From: Varanus komodoensis
Lineage: Eukaryota > Chordata > Lepidosauria > Squamata > Varanidae
Length of the DNA: 64,000 nucleotides
Direction: 5' to 3'
Assembly (NCBI RefSeq): GCF_004798865.1
Contig: NW_025335269.1
Location: 12,821,716-12,885,715 of the forward strand
Position 1 is the first letter of the stretch; the number at the start of each line of letters is the position of its first letter. Made by a program: the position numbers and the translations under genes. Shown here piece by piece: positions 23,700 through 34,660 of the stretch. The notes beneath the pieces are model-generated. The model saw only the letters and a list, made by a program, of their open reading frames with translations. It made no database searches and was not told where the DNA came from.

Positions 23700-24140
23700 C
23701 CTGTATTGCAAGAACAGTACTGGCTGCCTATTAGACATCAACCTGTGCTTTAGGTTCAGTTGTAGACATTGAAAGTCCTAAACCACTCAGGATCAGAATA
23801 CCTGTCTAATCACCCTTCCCTAAATATACCAAATCAACCCCCAAGATCCCTCAAGGAGGCCTTACTGGTACAGGGGGCTGCTTGGCCTTCTTGGTATTGG
23901 CACCCACTTTCCAGAACATTCTCTCACATGCGACCTGTGAGGCAGAAACTGTGGTGATTTTTTGACATCTCGAGACATACACACTTAGTCAGGCTTTCCC
24001 TGACTTATAATTGCAGGTGCGTCCTTTTCTTTGATTTATAATTGCAGGGTTTATGCTTTTTTATATTGTATTTTATGGGGCTGGTGGTAGCAGTTTGATG
24101 CTATCAAATGGCATATGAGTAGTTTAAATAGAGAAATACA
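23700..24140 (+). repeat. CR1/L3-type LINE, ORF2 C-terminus and 3' UTR
   Basis: The frames hold YWLPIRHQPV, then KVLNHSGSEYLSNH and later SRTFSHMRPVR, an eroded version of the CR1/L3 C-terminal 'HWLPVR...YKALNGLGPGYL...RAFS...LW' pattern. The AT-rich 3' UTR continues to about 24140 (ttatattgtattttatgg). Stops and frameshifts break the frame. The reverse transcriptase core is missing. Confidence 0.65.
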
Positions 24141-24749
24141 TGCATGCATAGATGTTTACTCATACTGCAGGCAAAGAGCAAAATGCAGCAGGGCACTTAT
24201 GTGCCTGTCATTTCTCTTCCACCCCACCAATTCCATAGCATAAGTGACTCCCACTGCTTGCAGAACAACAGTGTGGAACTTCAAGGCAGCCCAACAAGAG
24301 AAGGAATAATCATTTCTTGAAGGAGGCAATTTGACAGCACTCACTTCATGGAGCACCGCCAACCTGCCTTCTTCCAGTATGAACCTTTCCACCCCTTTGA
24401 AGGCTTTAGGAAGTGCCAGAGCTCCCTGATGCAAGTAGTGGGTCCTGCTTGCCTGATGGAATTAGCCAGATGCTCTGCTTGCAGAAGGCAATGGAATCAG
24501 TGGGGGCATGCGTGCCTTGTTGGAAACTGCTCAAATATCTGAATGGACCTCAGATCTCAGGCTGAGTGGTAGCACACCAGAATGGACCAGCAATGAAGTG
24601 GACATCGGCCTGCTTTACTGAGTTTTTCATTGCTCCATGTTATATGTTAGAGAAATTCACCTTTGACTCAAATGAGTCTGATTTCTCTTGGTCTGCCCAT
24701 GGATTCCACAGTAGACCAGCTTTCCAGGGTCACAGGAAGTCTGCAGATT
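24141..24749. other. Unique non-coding DNA
   Basis: No gene or repeat recognised. Antisense-overlapping frames at 24156-24542 are probably chance. Confidence 0.5.
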
Positions 24750-25210
24750 TGCAAACTGATCTATTACTTAATTTTGGAGGGGGTTTTTTTAAGGGGGGGG
24801 GAATTTTGCCGCAAAAAAAGTAAAAAAAAAAAACATAAAATGTGCATTTTAAAGTGTGAAAATATGAGTTATGGGGAGCATTTTTGGCTGATTTACACAG
24901 TTTAGGAAGCATGAATTTGTGCAACTTTGCATATATGGAAATGCATTTGCATGTATTGCGTGGCCATAAATTGACGGATGGTGGAGTGAAAGTTGCCTGA
25001 AAATACAAAAATCACTGGTCCTGCTGCTTTCTTTTCATTCACGCATCCCATGCACACAGATCTTCCGCAATGAAATAAGGCTACGGGTGGAATTCGGTTT
25101 GCCAAATTCTGATTCCTTGATTTCAGTGTTTTGAAATATTTCATGAATTGTATCTTGAAAGATAATATTTGGTTTTCAGTATTTCAAAATGTTTCATGGA
25201 CTATAAATAT
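24750..25210. repeat. Possible AT-rich interspersed repeat
   Basis: Starts with an oligo-T/oligo-G/oligo-A mixture (G9 at 24793-24801) and is rich in aatttgtgcaactttgc / tatggaaatgcatttgc words shared with 6.5-6.8 and 61.0-61.4 kb. It ends with a small internal duplication: ttcagtgttttgaaatattt (about 25125) and ttcagtatttcaaaatgttt (about 25176). Family unknown. Confidence 0.35.
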
Positions 25211-27420
25211 ACTGAGATTGCACAATAGTGGGGCAACTCCCAGGGAAAACAATCGGGACACTCATTCTGTGGTTAAAATGTGCACAAGTTGTTGGGTAAA
25301 AATTACAAAGGGTGTGAGCATCCTCTTGAACATGTATGATGTACATGCGTACATTTTCAGTGTGGTGGAGAGCAGGCATTTCCACCTTACTTCTCTGTGC
25401 GTGTGAGGGTGTGATTCCATCATTTCAACTATGAAAATAAGACTGAAGATGCTTAAAAGTTTAAAACGTTAACAAGGTATACACGTAAGCGTGAAATCCA
25501 TAGAATATAATGAGTCTTGCCTATGAGTGGAAATGCGTAAAATTGCGCTGAATGACCACAATCTTAAACACTCTTACTAGAAAATAATTTCAGTGAAAAA
25601 CAGTAGGTCTTACTTCATAGAAAGTATGAAAGTCAACATACGCAACTGAATGCAGCGTACACATTCTCAAGAGGAAGTCTCATTCAAATCAGCGGTGTTC
25701 ATTCCTGCACAAATAAGCATAAGACTAAGATGCTGATATATTAATTCTACAAAAACTGCCTAATCTCCATCCAGGAATCCTTTAAATAAGTGATTCTGTG
25801 ATATTAAACACCTGATTTTCTTCAGCAATAGAAATTTTCTATTTTTCTTTTCTGCTAAAAGTCAACTGGAAAGCAAAAATAAATCTGAGACAAATAGTAA
25901 CAACAATAAAGTAATATTTCAGGTACATGATTATCTGTAACTGTATTTTTAATTTTGGCAGAATTCAAAATAACTGTGCACACAGTAACCACTCCAACTG
26001 TTGACTCATCCTCACATCCACATGGCTTCATTAAAAAAACCCTCATTTTTAAATGATCAAAACATAACATTTTGCTGGAGCAGATGCCTTGTTTGAGCAA
26101 CGTGCCACATTTCTTTATTATTCAAATGTTTTAATTTTAAACAAAGTATGAGTAACAGCCAATGAATTGGAGAAGGTATTGAAATCAATGTCTCCTGCAA
26201 GCACCCACTATTACTCCAAGGCCATTTTCATAATTTAATCTTCCTTGAAATCAACAGGTTTCCTTAAAATTGAGTAAAATTAACTGTTTGGTTGGTTTGC
26301 CATTGGTATCTTGCCAAGTCAAACCAAAAGGATGTTCAGAACACTGTAGTCATCACATGAACTTGCCTATGTTTCCGTTGATCATTTTGATCCTACAACT
26401 CCCCATTTCTCCGTACTCCTACTCTCCCTACTCCTAGCCCAATCCTTATTTCTCCCTTATAAGAAAGTCCCAAGTCCCAAGAAAGACACCAGTTCTGAGA
26501 ACTCATGAAGTTTAATGCCTGTGATCAATCAAGTGATCTTCTCAACACCTTTCTCCTAGTTTTCCCCATGGAAGTCATCCTTTTAGGAGCCAAATCTGAT
26601 ATTCCTATAAAGCTGTACCTAAGAACCATGTCTTTTCTCCATTTCACTTTACTTTAGGTGCAAAGAATTCCATTTGGCCTTAAAATTGCCCTATTCCCAT
26701 TCTAGGGTTACAAATTAGGCATGCTATACCTGTTTCAGAGTGAAAATGAAAAAGGCATAGCTGCTAGAAACAGTTAAAAACTAATATCTGTTTGGATCTA
26801 TGCTCTGACAAATAAGGTAGGTCTGGCGTCTCCAATATGGTGCTTGTGACCAATGAAACTACCTGCCCTCCTAATTTTTATTTTATTTCTTAAGATTTTT
26901 TTTAAACAAAATTAAGTTTTTTTAAATTGGGATGTAGTATAAAACGAAGCCACCCCCTCCCCAGCAAAGTTTTACCCCATCATTTTTATTTGAATTAAAA
27001 AGAGTGTTTTGGAGCATACTCTCCCACCCTTGTCTTATATTTCAGCTATTGGGCAAGTTACTTTTTGTTAAGTCTCCCTTGTTTTCCTACTTAAAAATGA
27101 GTATTTTGCGACTAGCCTTGCCTTTTTTGGTAGCCTTTTGATGAATGAATGGATGGATGAATGAGCAATTCTCTCTATGATGTCTAGTTTGTAAGAGTAC
27201 CTGCAGCACTCTCAAAATTCCAATGAGCTTGCTGACCCCAAAATGCTGGGGCTCCATGACATAGGCTTGAAGTTTTCTCTGAAATTGAAGGACTATAGCT
27301 ATAGATGCTTTCAGCTATTATAGTCATTTCATGTTATTGATCTACATCCAGTTTCTCCTTTTGAAAGTTCAGAGTACCTTTCATGGAGTGGTCTCCAGAT
27401 ACTGTTAATATTAGATTATT
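25211..27420. other. AT-rich unique non-coding DNA
   Basis: This 2.2-kb stretch contains no recognisable gene or repeat. Open frames are short. A ggatggatgaatgag tract near 27150 is a trace microsatellite. Confidence 0.5.
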
Positions 27421-27560
27421 AATTATTATTATTATTGATTACATTTCTATACATCCTCTAGCTGAAGTTCTCCAGACAGTTTGCAACATTTAAGTCACCC
27501 ATTCAGATTTCAACCAGGCCTGACCTTGCTTAGCTTCCAAGATTAGGCAGGGTCAGGCAC
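27421..27560 (-). repeat. Repeat with antisense 5S rRNA-like segment (SINE3-like)
   Basis: Positions 27512-27558 match the reverse complement of vertebrate 5S rRNA, roughly residues 27-73 and including the box A part of its internal promoter, at 38 of 47 positions by hand count from the remembered 5S sequence. All nine differences are transitions. Key strings are aaccaggcctgacc and tgcttagcttcc. The upstream part (acatttctatacatcctc ... aagtcacccattcagattt) looks like a SINE or LINE tail. It is not a functional 5S gene, because both ends and the C box are missing. Confidence 0.6.
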
Positions 27561-28674
27561 TTCAGAAAAATCATTATACCTCCATAATACCTTGCTATAG
27601 GGCAGTGAGATGGTTGACTCCCCTCCAAAGCCAGACAGGGAGCTCTGTATTAAGTATAAGCTAAACTGGGCTTGCAAAAATCCTCTCTTCCTTCTTCTAC
27701 CTGCACATCTTGACATGCCACTACGGCAGCAGCTGCACTCCATTTCAAGGTGATCAGACGCAACACTCCATTCATCACCAGTATCCATTAACCAGATTGT
27801 TCTTCTTCTTTGTAATCTAGTGAATTATTTTTGCCATGCAAAACGAGAAACATCTTTTCCTTCTTTTCCTCCTTCCCTTTAATTTTTAAGGAACAAGAGT
27901 AACTTATTCAGGCCTTTTCTGTTTAGTCTCATTGCCTAGTCATTTTTTGCTAGAAACAAAAATACCTGCCCAGAGGGCAACAGGGGGAATGTCAAGGGAG
28001 AAGATATAGTAAGAAAGAATGAGGAGGAAGTTGGTTCAAGGAGTTGTTTTTCCACAACCAAAGCACAGAAAACATGAACATGCCCAATGTTCCTACAGTG
28101 ATTAAGTCTTACATCACATGCAGGAAGAAAGAATCATCGGGGTTCAATCATCAGTAATGTTATCAGAACTAGCTTCCTGTTTAGTCAAACAGGAGCAATA
28201 AAGACACATCCAGCAGCCAGTGCCTCACACTGCCTCACAATATATTGACGTAAAAGGAAGTTGTGATTCTGGCTCTTGATGCTGTCATGATCCATGGAGA
28301 AGAAAGTGCTCCCAGATAGGTGTACAGAGAATGGGCCAGTTTGCTTGGCAGTGTAGCATGTTCTAAGTGGCATTCTTACAAGCTGAAAGCCTCATTATCC
28401 CACACATAACATGGGCTGGGGGATGTCCCTGTATTCACGCTTTCCCCCGTTGCAGAAACAGATGTCTCCCACCCCATCCCCAATTTACCAGCATCCTTAT
28501 CCCCTGCATCTTTGCTTTAAGCGGATGAAACTAATAAAATGGAAAAGTGTAGAGGGGGGTAATGGAAAGGAAGGGAGGGAATAAGAAAATTGGAGGTACC
28601 TTAGAGTTTATGTGAGATGAAGGGAAATTCCTATCCTATTATTACTACAAGTTAATGGAAATGGAAAGACAACT
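27561..28674. other. Unique non-coding DNA
   Basis: No gene or repeat recognised. Two minus frames (27543-27788 and 28185-28373) have no domain. Confidence 0.5.
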
Positions 28675-29060
28675 TTATCCAGCTTTATCTTGTATTTATA
28701 GCCCAGTTTACTTATTCTATTTTATTTCATTTAAAATTGTTTTGTAGGCTGCCTTTAAGGGTAGGATATCCTCAAGGGAGCATACAAGATAAACATGATA
28801 CAAAATTATGAAAAACAAATACAATGGACAAATCAATCTATATTCAATAAGGATACTGTAAAAACTGGTAACACCAAGAAAACCTGCATACTATGAAAAA
28901 TCTAGCAAAAGCAGGTGGCTCTTTTCTTGAAGACTTGAAAAGCAGCCAGTTCTGAAGTTGTTTGACCACCACTGAAGAGGCCAACTCCCTTGTACTTGCT
29001 AATCTAACAACCTATAGGGCGGGCAGGTGAGAATATCCCTACCCAGTGATGGCCTTATAG
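28675..29060 (-). repeat. CR1/L3-type LINE 3' end, antisense, old
   Basis: The plus strand has gtatttatagcccagtttac and an A-rich UTR (about 28790-28870). Then come antisense ORF2 remnants with caccactgaagaggccaact and gatggccttataggctgc, corresponding to the antisense 'gccctcctctgagtaga...gggctttataggtt' of the better copy at 37.8-37.97 kb. Strongly diverged. Confidence 0.45.
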
Positions 29061-29071
29061 GCTGCAGGTAA

Positions 29072-29200
29072 GCAAGTTGGGGCCCTTCAGGCATTTTGAG
29101 CCATGATTCCCATAATCCCCAACCATGGGTCATGCTGTCAAGGACTGATGAAAATTGTGGCCCAACTTGTCTAGTCCTTGTCTATAAGGATTCCATTGGG
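29072..29200. mobile_element. hAT-like short element fragment
   Basis: Contains ttggggcccttcaggcattt, then gccatgattcccataatccc and an inverted partner (aaaattgtggcccaact). It is a diverged member of the same palindromic class as 8.57 and 17.37 kb. Confidence 0.4.
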
Positions 29201-29469
29201 TTAGTGGGAACTCCTATCCATCATCCAATATTACAGTTCCCACACTTGGTCTGTCCTCTACACAGTAGAGGATTTCTGCTGGTCCAGATGGCCGTCTTAC
29301 AGTGTCCCCTACTTTGGATGTGTTATTAAGGACTTCAAGGCTTGTGGACTTGGGGTAGTCCATCATATACATCAAGGCCACTTTGTCTGGGGTGACTTCA
29401 GTTTTGATGGTAGCTATGATAAGAATGGATTGTCTGTTAATTTAAATCTCAAATTAATTAATTTTAGCC

Positions 29470-30425
29470 CAGTGCAGGGTATCTTGTTTTTTTATATACC
29501 AGATCAACAAACCATGGTCCCTGTGCGGAGATGTTATAAATATATCTCCTGCCATTGAATGATGGAGCATTGTCTGATCAAGTTGGACCTACTGGATACC
29601 CTTAGCTTTTGCAGGGGTGATCAACCCATATTAATGTCACTCCCCTCAGAGGCTCATAGACCCAGAGTGCACCCCCTGGGACCTTGGAAGCTCCCTATCC
29701 CTGAGAGACCACTGCTGCATTGGATTGCAACCTCTTGAAGGATCAGTTATGCAGTCTGGAGTTCTCCTGGACTCAGCACTGCCTGTGGAAGTCCAGATGG
29801 TATCTGCAGTAAGCAGAAGTCCAACTTATCAGCTTGGGCTGTTTTGCTAGCTGCATCCCAAGAAAATGGGGTGACCTTAGTAAGGTCATCCATGTCCTCC
29901 TTACATGCAGACTAGGACAGGCTGAGCGGGTCTGCCTTTAAAGATGGCTTGGTAGCCTCAGCTGGTACATAATATGTCTGTTTGCAGGGGTCAGGGGATC
30001 AAAGAATAAAAACACGATTCTGTAACAGCTACAGTGGTTGCAGGCAAGTTCCCAGCCACTCTGAAGAATGTTTCTGATCAACTATACAGCCCTAAAAAAC
30101 TTGGAACCGGATTCTATGAACCTGCCCAGCACTAAGGTCAACCATGGAGGTCCTGCTTAAGAAGCTGTGAAATTTGTTGGTTGAGCAGGCACAACAAATA
30201 GGGCCTTTTCTGTGGTGACTTCATCCTTGTGGAATAGACTAATATGCAATACATGTGTGGCTCCCTCTCTAATGTTCAATAAGCCTTAAAGACCTGGATT
30301 TCCAAGCTGCCTTGAAATGTCCATTGTTATTTTAGAATGTTCACTAAACATTCTTGTAATTTTTAGTGCTTTTGTCTGCTGTGTTTTATTTTATCATTTT
30401 AACATTCTATCTTCTAAAGGACCCT
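29470..30425 (+). repeat. CR1/L3-type LINE, long old ORF2 3' portion
   Basis: Translation in pieces gives GVLLDSALPVEVQMVSAV, a diagnostic CR1/L3 ORF2 segment after the reverse transcriptase core. Farther on are KKLGTGFYEP and GLFCGDFILVE-like remnants of the C-terminus, then an AT-rich 3' UTR near 30340-30420. Many stops and frameshifts indicate an ancient copy. No catalytic YADD remains in the part seen. Confidence 0.65.
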
Positions 30426-30529
30426 GAGGAGCCTTGGCCTCAAAAGGCAGTATTAAAAGATTTTAAAGAAAGACATGGCCAGGATGCAGGTCCTCATTAT
30501 AAGATTTACCTTGTAGATGGGATTCATAG

Positions 30530-31060
30530 ATGGAAGCCTGTTTGCATCCTGGATATATTTCTGGACTCTGCCTTGCCACCAGACTCTCAGGTGGTAGCAG
30601 GATCCAGGAGCACCACCAGCAAGCCGATGGTGCTCCCTTGCTAATTAGGATATTGCAGTGGCCATCCATGTATTGATGACTTCCAATTTTAGATTGCTGC
30701 AATGTGTTCTACATGGAGCTATCCTTGAAGACTGTCTGGAGGCTTCAAGTGATTTGGAATTCAGTGGTTTGCCTATGAGGAAGAAGAAAAGCCTTGTTTA
30801 TACCAGCACCTGCAGTAGCTTCTGGTTTGCTTCCAGCTGCCATTTCTATTACTGATTATTTTTTTAAGATGCCAAATGGCCTGCACGCCATCCACCTTAG
30901 AGAATGGTTTCACTTCTGTCTACCTCTGTGTCCCCCTCTGTGAAAGTGAGGCCTACTCAGGCCCCTTTATGGAGGAAGGCCAACCGGAGTGCAGGGCAGA
31001 AGCTTTTCTGTGGTGATGGTCACTGTTAGGGATTCCTTACCCCAAATGGCCATGTCTCCT
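30530..31060 (+). repeat. Second CR1/L3-type LINE fragment, same orientation
   Basis: Begins in the same ORF2 zone (frame with LDSALPPDSQVVAG). It continues with a piece equivalent to 'TSRLDYCNALYLGLPLKT..RLQ', here near 30680-30760 (tgctgcaatgtgttctacat), and ends around aagcttttctgtggtgatgg. Because the LDSALP zone occurs again after the first copy's 3' UTR, this is a separate insertion or a tandem copy. Confidence 0.6.
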
Positions 31061-31480
31061 TCTTTTCTTTCTTTGCTTTCTAACAAGAATCAAACTACAC
31101 ATCACATTAAATACATAAAAGGAAACTTTTTTTTACTCCAAAATACTTATGGGGATGTATATGGATCACAATCACAACTTGCAGCAAGAAGAATTTAATT
31201 TTTCCCTCCAAAGCCATGGCCTTTCTTGAAACTCCCCTTCCTCCACACATACAGTTTATAAGGAAGATTCCATTGGTGCCCAGTGCTCATCTGGTGAGTT
31301 CAAATCATGTTGACATGTGATTGCATTAATGCAAAGATCCAATATGATAGACATCTATTTCAGCCTGAATAAAGGCTACATTTACATGCATTTCATTAGA
31401 ATCATCACATTTTTTAATGCTTAGAGTGGTTTTTTGGAGAATAGGTGAATCTTTTGTTTTATCTGTGCCAAGACTCAATT
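31061..31480. other. Unique non-coding DNA
   Basis: No gene or repeat recognised. Confidence 0.5.
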
Positions 31481-31690
31481 CCAGCCCAAAGAAGTCTAGA
31501 CTAATAACCATTCATTGGCCATTCCTGCCATCTGATGTCATGCTGATATATAAAAATGGGAAGGATAATTAATCACAGATACTTGATCAAGAACTTCAGA
31601 AAGTCTGTTTGAACATGTATACAGATGGAAAGTGATATCATCACTTAATACTTATAGAGCAATTTCTACAGGTGTGAAGCCTTGAATAAT
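31481..31690 (+). repeat. Duplicated segment, copy 1
   Basis: About 210 bases that recur in direct orientation at 37136-37346. By hand alignment there are about 15 substitutions, nearly all transitions, and one single-base indel, giving about 93% identity. It includes an unbroken match of about 60 bases starting gaagtctagactaataacc. No coding content and no terminal repeats were seen. Confidence 0.9.
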
Positions 31691-31954
31691 TGGATTTGTA
31701 AATTATTTTCATGCAAATTGCAAAATATTAACAATTTCTAGGCAACTTTCTTGGTAGAAGCCTGAACAAAATAATAAATGCAACCTTACTCCAAATATCA
31801 GAAAAATGAAGCCTCAAATGAGCCAACCTTAATTAAATATCTGAAATTCATGGGTTATTTTATCTTTGAGATAAATGTTACTATGAGTCCTGTATTTCTG
31901 GTATTTATTACCACAGCTCTGCATTCAGGGAATGAAGTTGGCATTATCAAGTGT

Positions 31955-32830
31955 TTTATCCAATGGTTCTGTTCTGTTAGGTTGCAAAGTCATGCCTGAC
32001 CCATGACAATCCCATGGACAACATTCCTCCAGGCTCTTCTGTCCTCCACCATCCCCTGGAGTCCATCCAACCCCACATCCACTGCCCCAGTGACCCCATC
32101 CAGCCACCTCAACTTCTTCCATCCCCTTCTCCTTTTGCCATCAATTGTTCCCAGCATCAGGGTTTTCTCCAGTGAGTCCTTCCTTCTCATTAGGTGGCCA
32201 AAATATTTGAGTTTCATCTTCAGTATCTGACCTTCTAAAGAACAGTCAGGTTGATTTCCTTTAAGATTGACTGATTTGATTTCTTTGCATTCCAACGCAG
32301 GAGTCTTCCCCCACACCACAATTCAAAGGCATCCATTCTTCAGCGCTCAGTTTTCCTTATGGTCCAACTCTTACAGCCATACATTGCAACAAGGAAAACC
32401 ATAGCTTTGACTATATGAACGTTTGTCAGCAGAGTGATGTCTCTGCTTTTTAGTATGCTGTCTAGATTTGCCATAGCTTTCCTCCCAAGGAGCAAACGTC
32501 TTTTAATTTCATGGCTGCAGTCACCATCTGCGATGATCTTGAAACCCAAGAAAATAAAATCTTTCACTACCTCCATTTCTTCCCCATATATTTGCCATGA
32601 AGTGATAGGGCTAGTTGACATGATCTTAGTTTTCTTAATGCTGGATTTCAAGCCAACTTTTGTGCTGTCCTCTTTGACCCATATCAAGAGACTTTTTAGT
32701 TCCTCTTCACTTTCTGCCTTTAGAGTGGCATCATCTGCATATCTATGGTTGTTGATATTTCTCCTGGCAATCTTAATTCCAACTTGTGATTCATCTAGCT
32801 CTGCCTTTAACATGATATCATGTTATATTA
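31955..32830 (-). repeat. BovB (RTE clade) LINE, 5'-truncated reverse transcriptase C-terminal part
   Basis: The minus frame 32813-32340 encodes 157 residues with YADD at residues 25-28 (reverse transcriptase motif C, 32741-32730). It is followed by AESEEELKSLL, VGLKSSIKKTKIM, DFIFLGFKIIADGDCSHEIK and MYGCKSWTIRK, the BovB signature. A stop (TGA) follows ..KTER. The downstream MDAFELWCGGRLLR segment stays in that frame, then another stop and a frameshift lead into 32319-31990 (LKYFGHLMRRKDSLEKTLML). The endonuclease and N-terminal reverse transcriptase are absent. The 3' end is near 31955. It cannot make a complete protein. Confidence 0.95.
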
Positions 32831-33058
32831 TCCAAAGGTAGCCAAATTTAAATCCCATTCTTTTCCGTTTACGCTAAGTAGGACTAATATCAGATACATA
32901 CCAGATATCTAAGCAAATTCTCTAATTGCCCAACCAATGGATTGGTGCAGTTTTAAGAACAAGTGACTGTAATCTTATAAATTGCAGTGAACTTCCTAGA
33001 GAACTTCAGCTATTGAGTGGTATAGAAATGAAATTAATAAATAACTGTCTGGGCTGTA
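32831..33058. other. Unique DNA
   Basis: Short non-coding spacer. A ttgagtggtatagaaatgaa segment near 33013-33040 resembles a LINE/SINE tail ('gcggtatagaaatgaaataa'). Confidence 0.4.
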
Positions 33059-33094
33059 ATTCATTCATTCATTCATTCATTCATTCATTCATCT
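33059..33094. repeat. (ATTC)n microsatellite
   Basis: About eight tandem attc units followed by atctatctatag. Confidence 0.95.
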
Positions 33095-33400
33095 ATCTAT
33101 AGCATTTTTATCCTACCCTTTGATCCAAAAGACTCTAAGGGTGGTTTTCAGAGGGAAGGGATAATTGATTCACTGGACCATATTTAAAATCCATCTACTA
33201 TAGACTCCATCCCTGACCAATCAGAAGCTTCTAAGAAATGTATGAGATAGCCCTGTCCATGTCTCCACTATTTACTAATCGAGATATTTATTTCATTTAT
33301 TAATGTAAGGTATCTTTGAACCACCCTTCTATTCAATGAGCACCTGAGGAAATTTACAATAAATTAATAACAGTAATAGATGTGCAACCTTTCCAAGATA
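33095..33400 (-). repeat. LINE or SINE 3'-tail fragments, antisense (two pieces)
   Basis: The first piece, gcatttttatcctacccttt with a gactctaagggtggtttt region, resembles the 'tatcccgccctt...agggcggtttac' ends of CR1/L3 and MIR-like tails. The second, near 33290-33400 (tttatttcatttattaatg ... accacccttct ... gaaatttacaataaatt), has the same layout. Both are too eroded to assign firmly. Confidence 0.4.
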
Positions 33401-34389
33401 AACTTAATTAAAACCAAAATGATTTTTGAAAAATCATACATAGCAGGAAAGCAGGGAAAACTTCTGCTATCAAACGGCAACATTATTCACTAACAGCTTG
33501 GCAGTGCTGTATACTTTTTGCCAGACATGTTAAGGCCAATAATGATGGAGCCAACCTAAACTTCAGTTTAGGGGGACAGTTTCAAAATCATTTGAGAATC
33601 AGGGCACCTGTCTACATAAGGACAGGTCTCCCAGGTCCAAGCCAACCTGATTTCCCCAGAAGGTGTGACATGTGACATAGCTAACATCCATTGCAAGATC
33701 TCCTTCACATGCTTTTCAGGCCCATACTTCCTTCATTTGGTCTTGAACCTGGAACCAGCTAATTTCGTTGGAAGTTCCGGTCTAGCCAACCTGAGGTCCC
33801 AAGCTGTAATCCGCACTTGGCCAGATCTTTCCCCTAACCACCAATCATTGGGTGCCTTCCTAACTTTTGTGCAATATTTTTCTGGTCCCCCATTTCAAAA
33901 GTTTTAAATGTCTCTCCTAAGGCTTAGTTACTGGCAGTGAGATTTTTAACCAGCAGTATGCCAGCATTGGGCGTAATTTTAGCTCCATCCCTTTTGCGTT
34001 TGGCCCCACCCACCACTGAAATGGGTCCCCCAGTTCTAGTGTTTGAAGTGAGAAAGATCTCATCTATACCATAAGGAGTATGCCTATTGTTTTCTGCATG
34101 AGAGCTGAGATGGCCACACAGTGTGATTTTATAGCGTGCCTTTGTACCATCTGCAAGGAACCACAAAGCCAATTAGCCCTGCCTGCCTGTAGTGCGTATG
34201 GGTGGTGAGCATCTATACATCCCTCTCACACAAGGCACAACTCGGGCAAAGGTGCACCATCACTGTGGCACTGACAGCTTTGCAAGCAGATACCCCAAGG
34301 ATACAGATCTCAGGAGCTACACTTAAAGCACCCCATATTCTTCAAGAAACAAGACAGCCTCTGCCAACTGACAGGAAATGAACAAGCTG
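33401..34389. other. Unique non-coding DNA
   Basis: No gene or repeat recognised. Frames at 33665-33907 (plus) and 33924-34172 (minus) carry no domain. Confidence 0.5.
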
Positions 34390-34660
34390 TTCCATATAAA
34401 TCATTTCATCAATTCAGTATTTATTATGCCTGTTCATGTACATGATTCCTAGTATATTAAATGAAAAAATTTACAGGGTAGTAAAATACACAGCATATAA
34501 TTGAATAATATGAGGTGCAGTTATTATACTTATAACATCATTGTAATTAGGTTATAATTATAACAATTATATTTAATATTCAGGTTTGATTTATGAAATC
34601 ATCAGAGACTAGATTTCAATTAATGGAGACACAAGTCAGGCATTTGGGCATAAATGCTGC
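34390..34660. other. Candidate conserved non-coding element, AT-rich
   Basis: A low-repeat AT-rich block with aattcagtatttattatgcc, gtaattaggttataattata and tttcaattaatggagaca. It has multiple TAAT cores and no match to the repeat families seen here. The composition is like vertebrate developmental enhancers. This is inference only. Confidence 0.25.

Noticed and set aside
27512-27558. Functional 5S rRNA gene
   Set aside because: Only the middle part is present, nine transitions have accumulated, and the C box and ends are missing.
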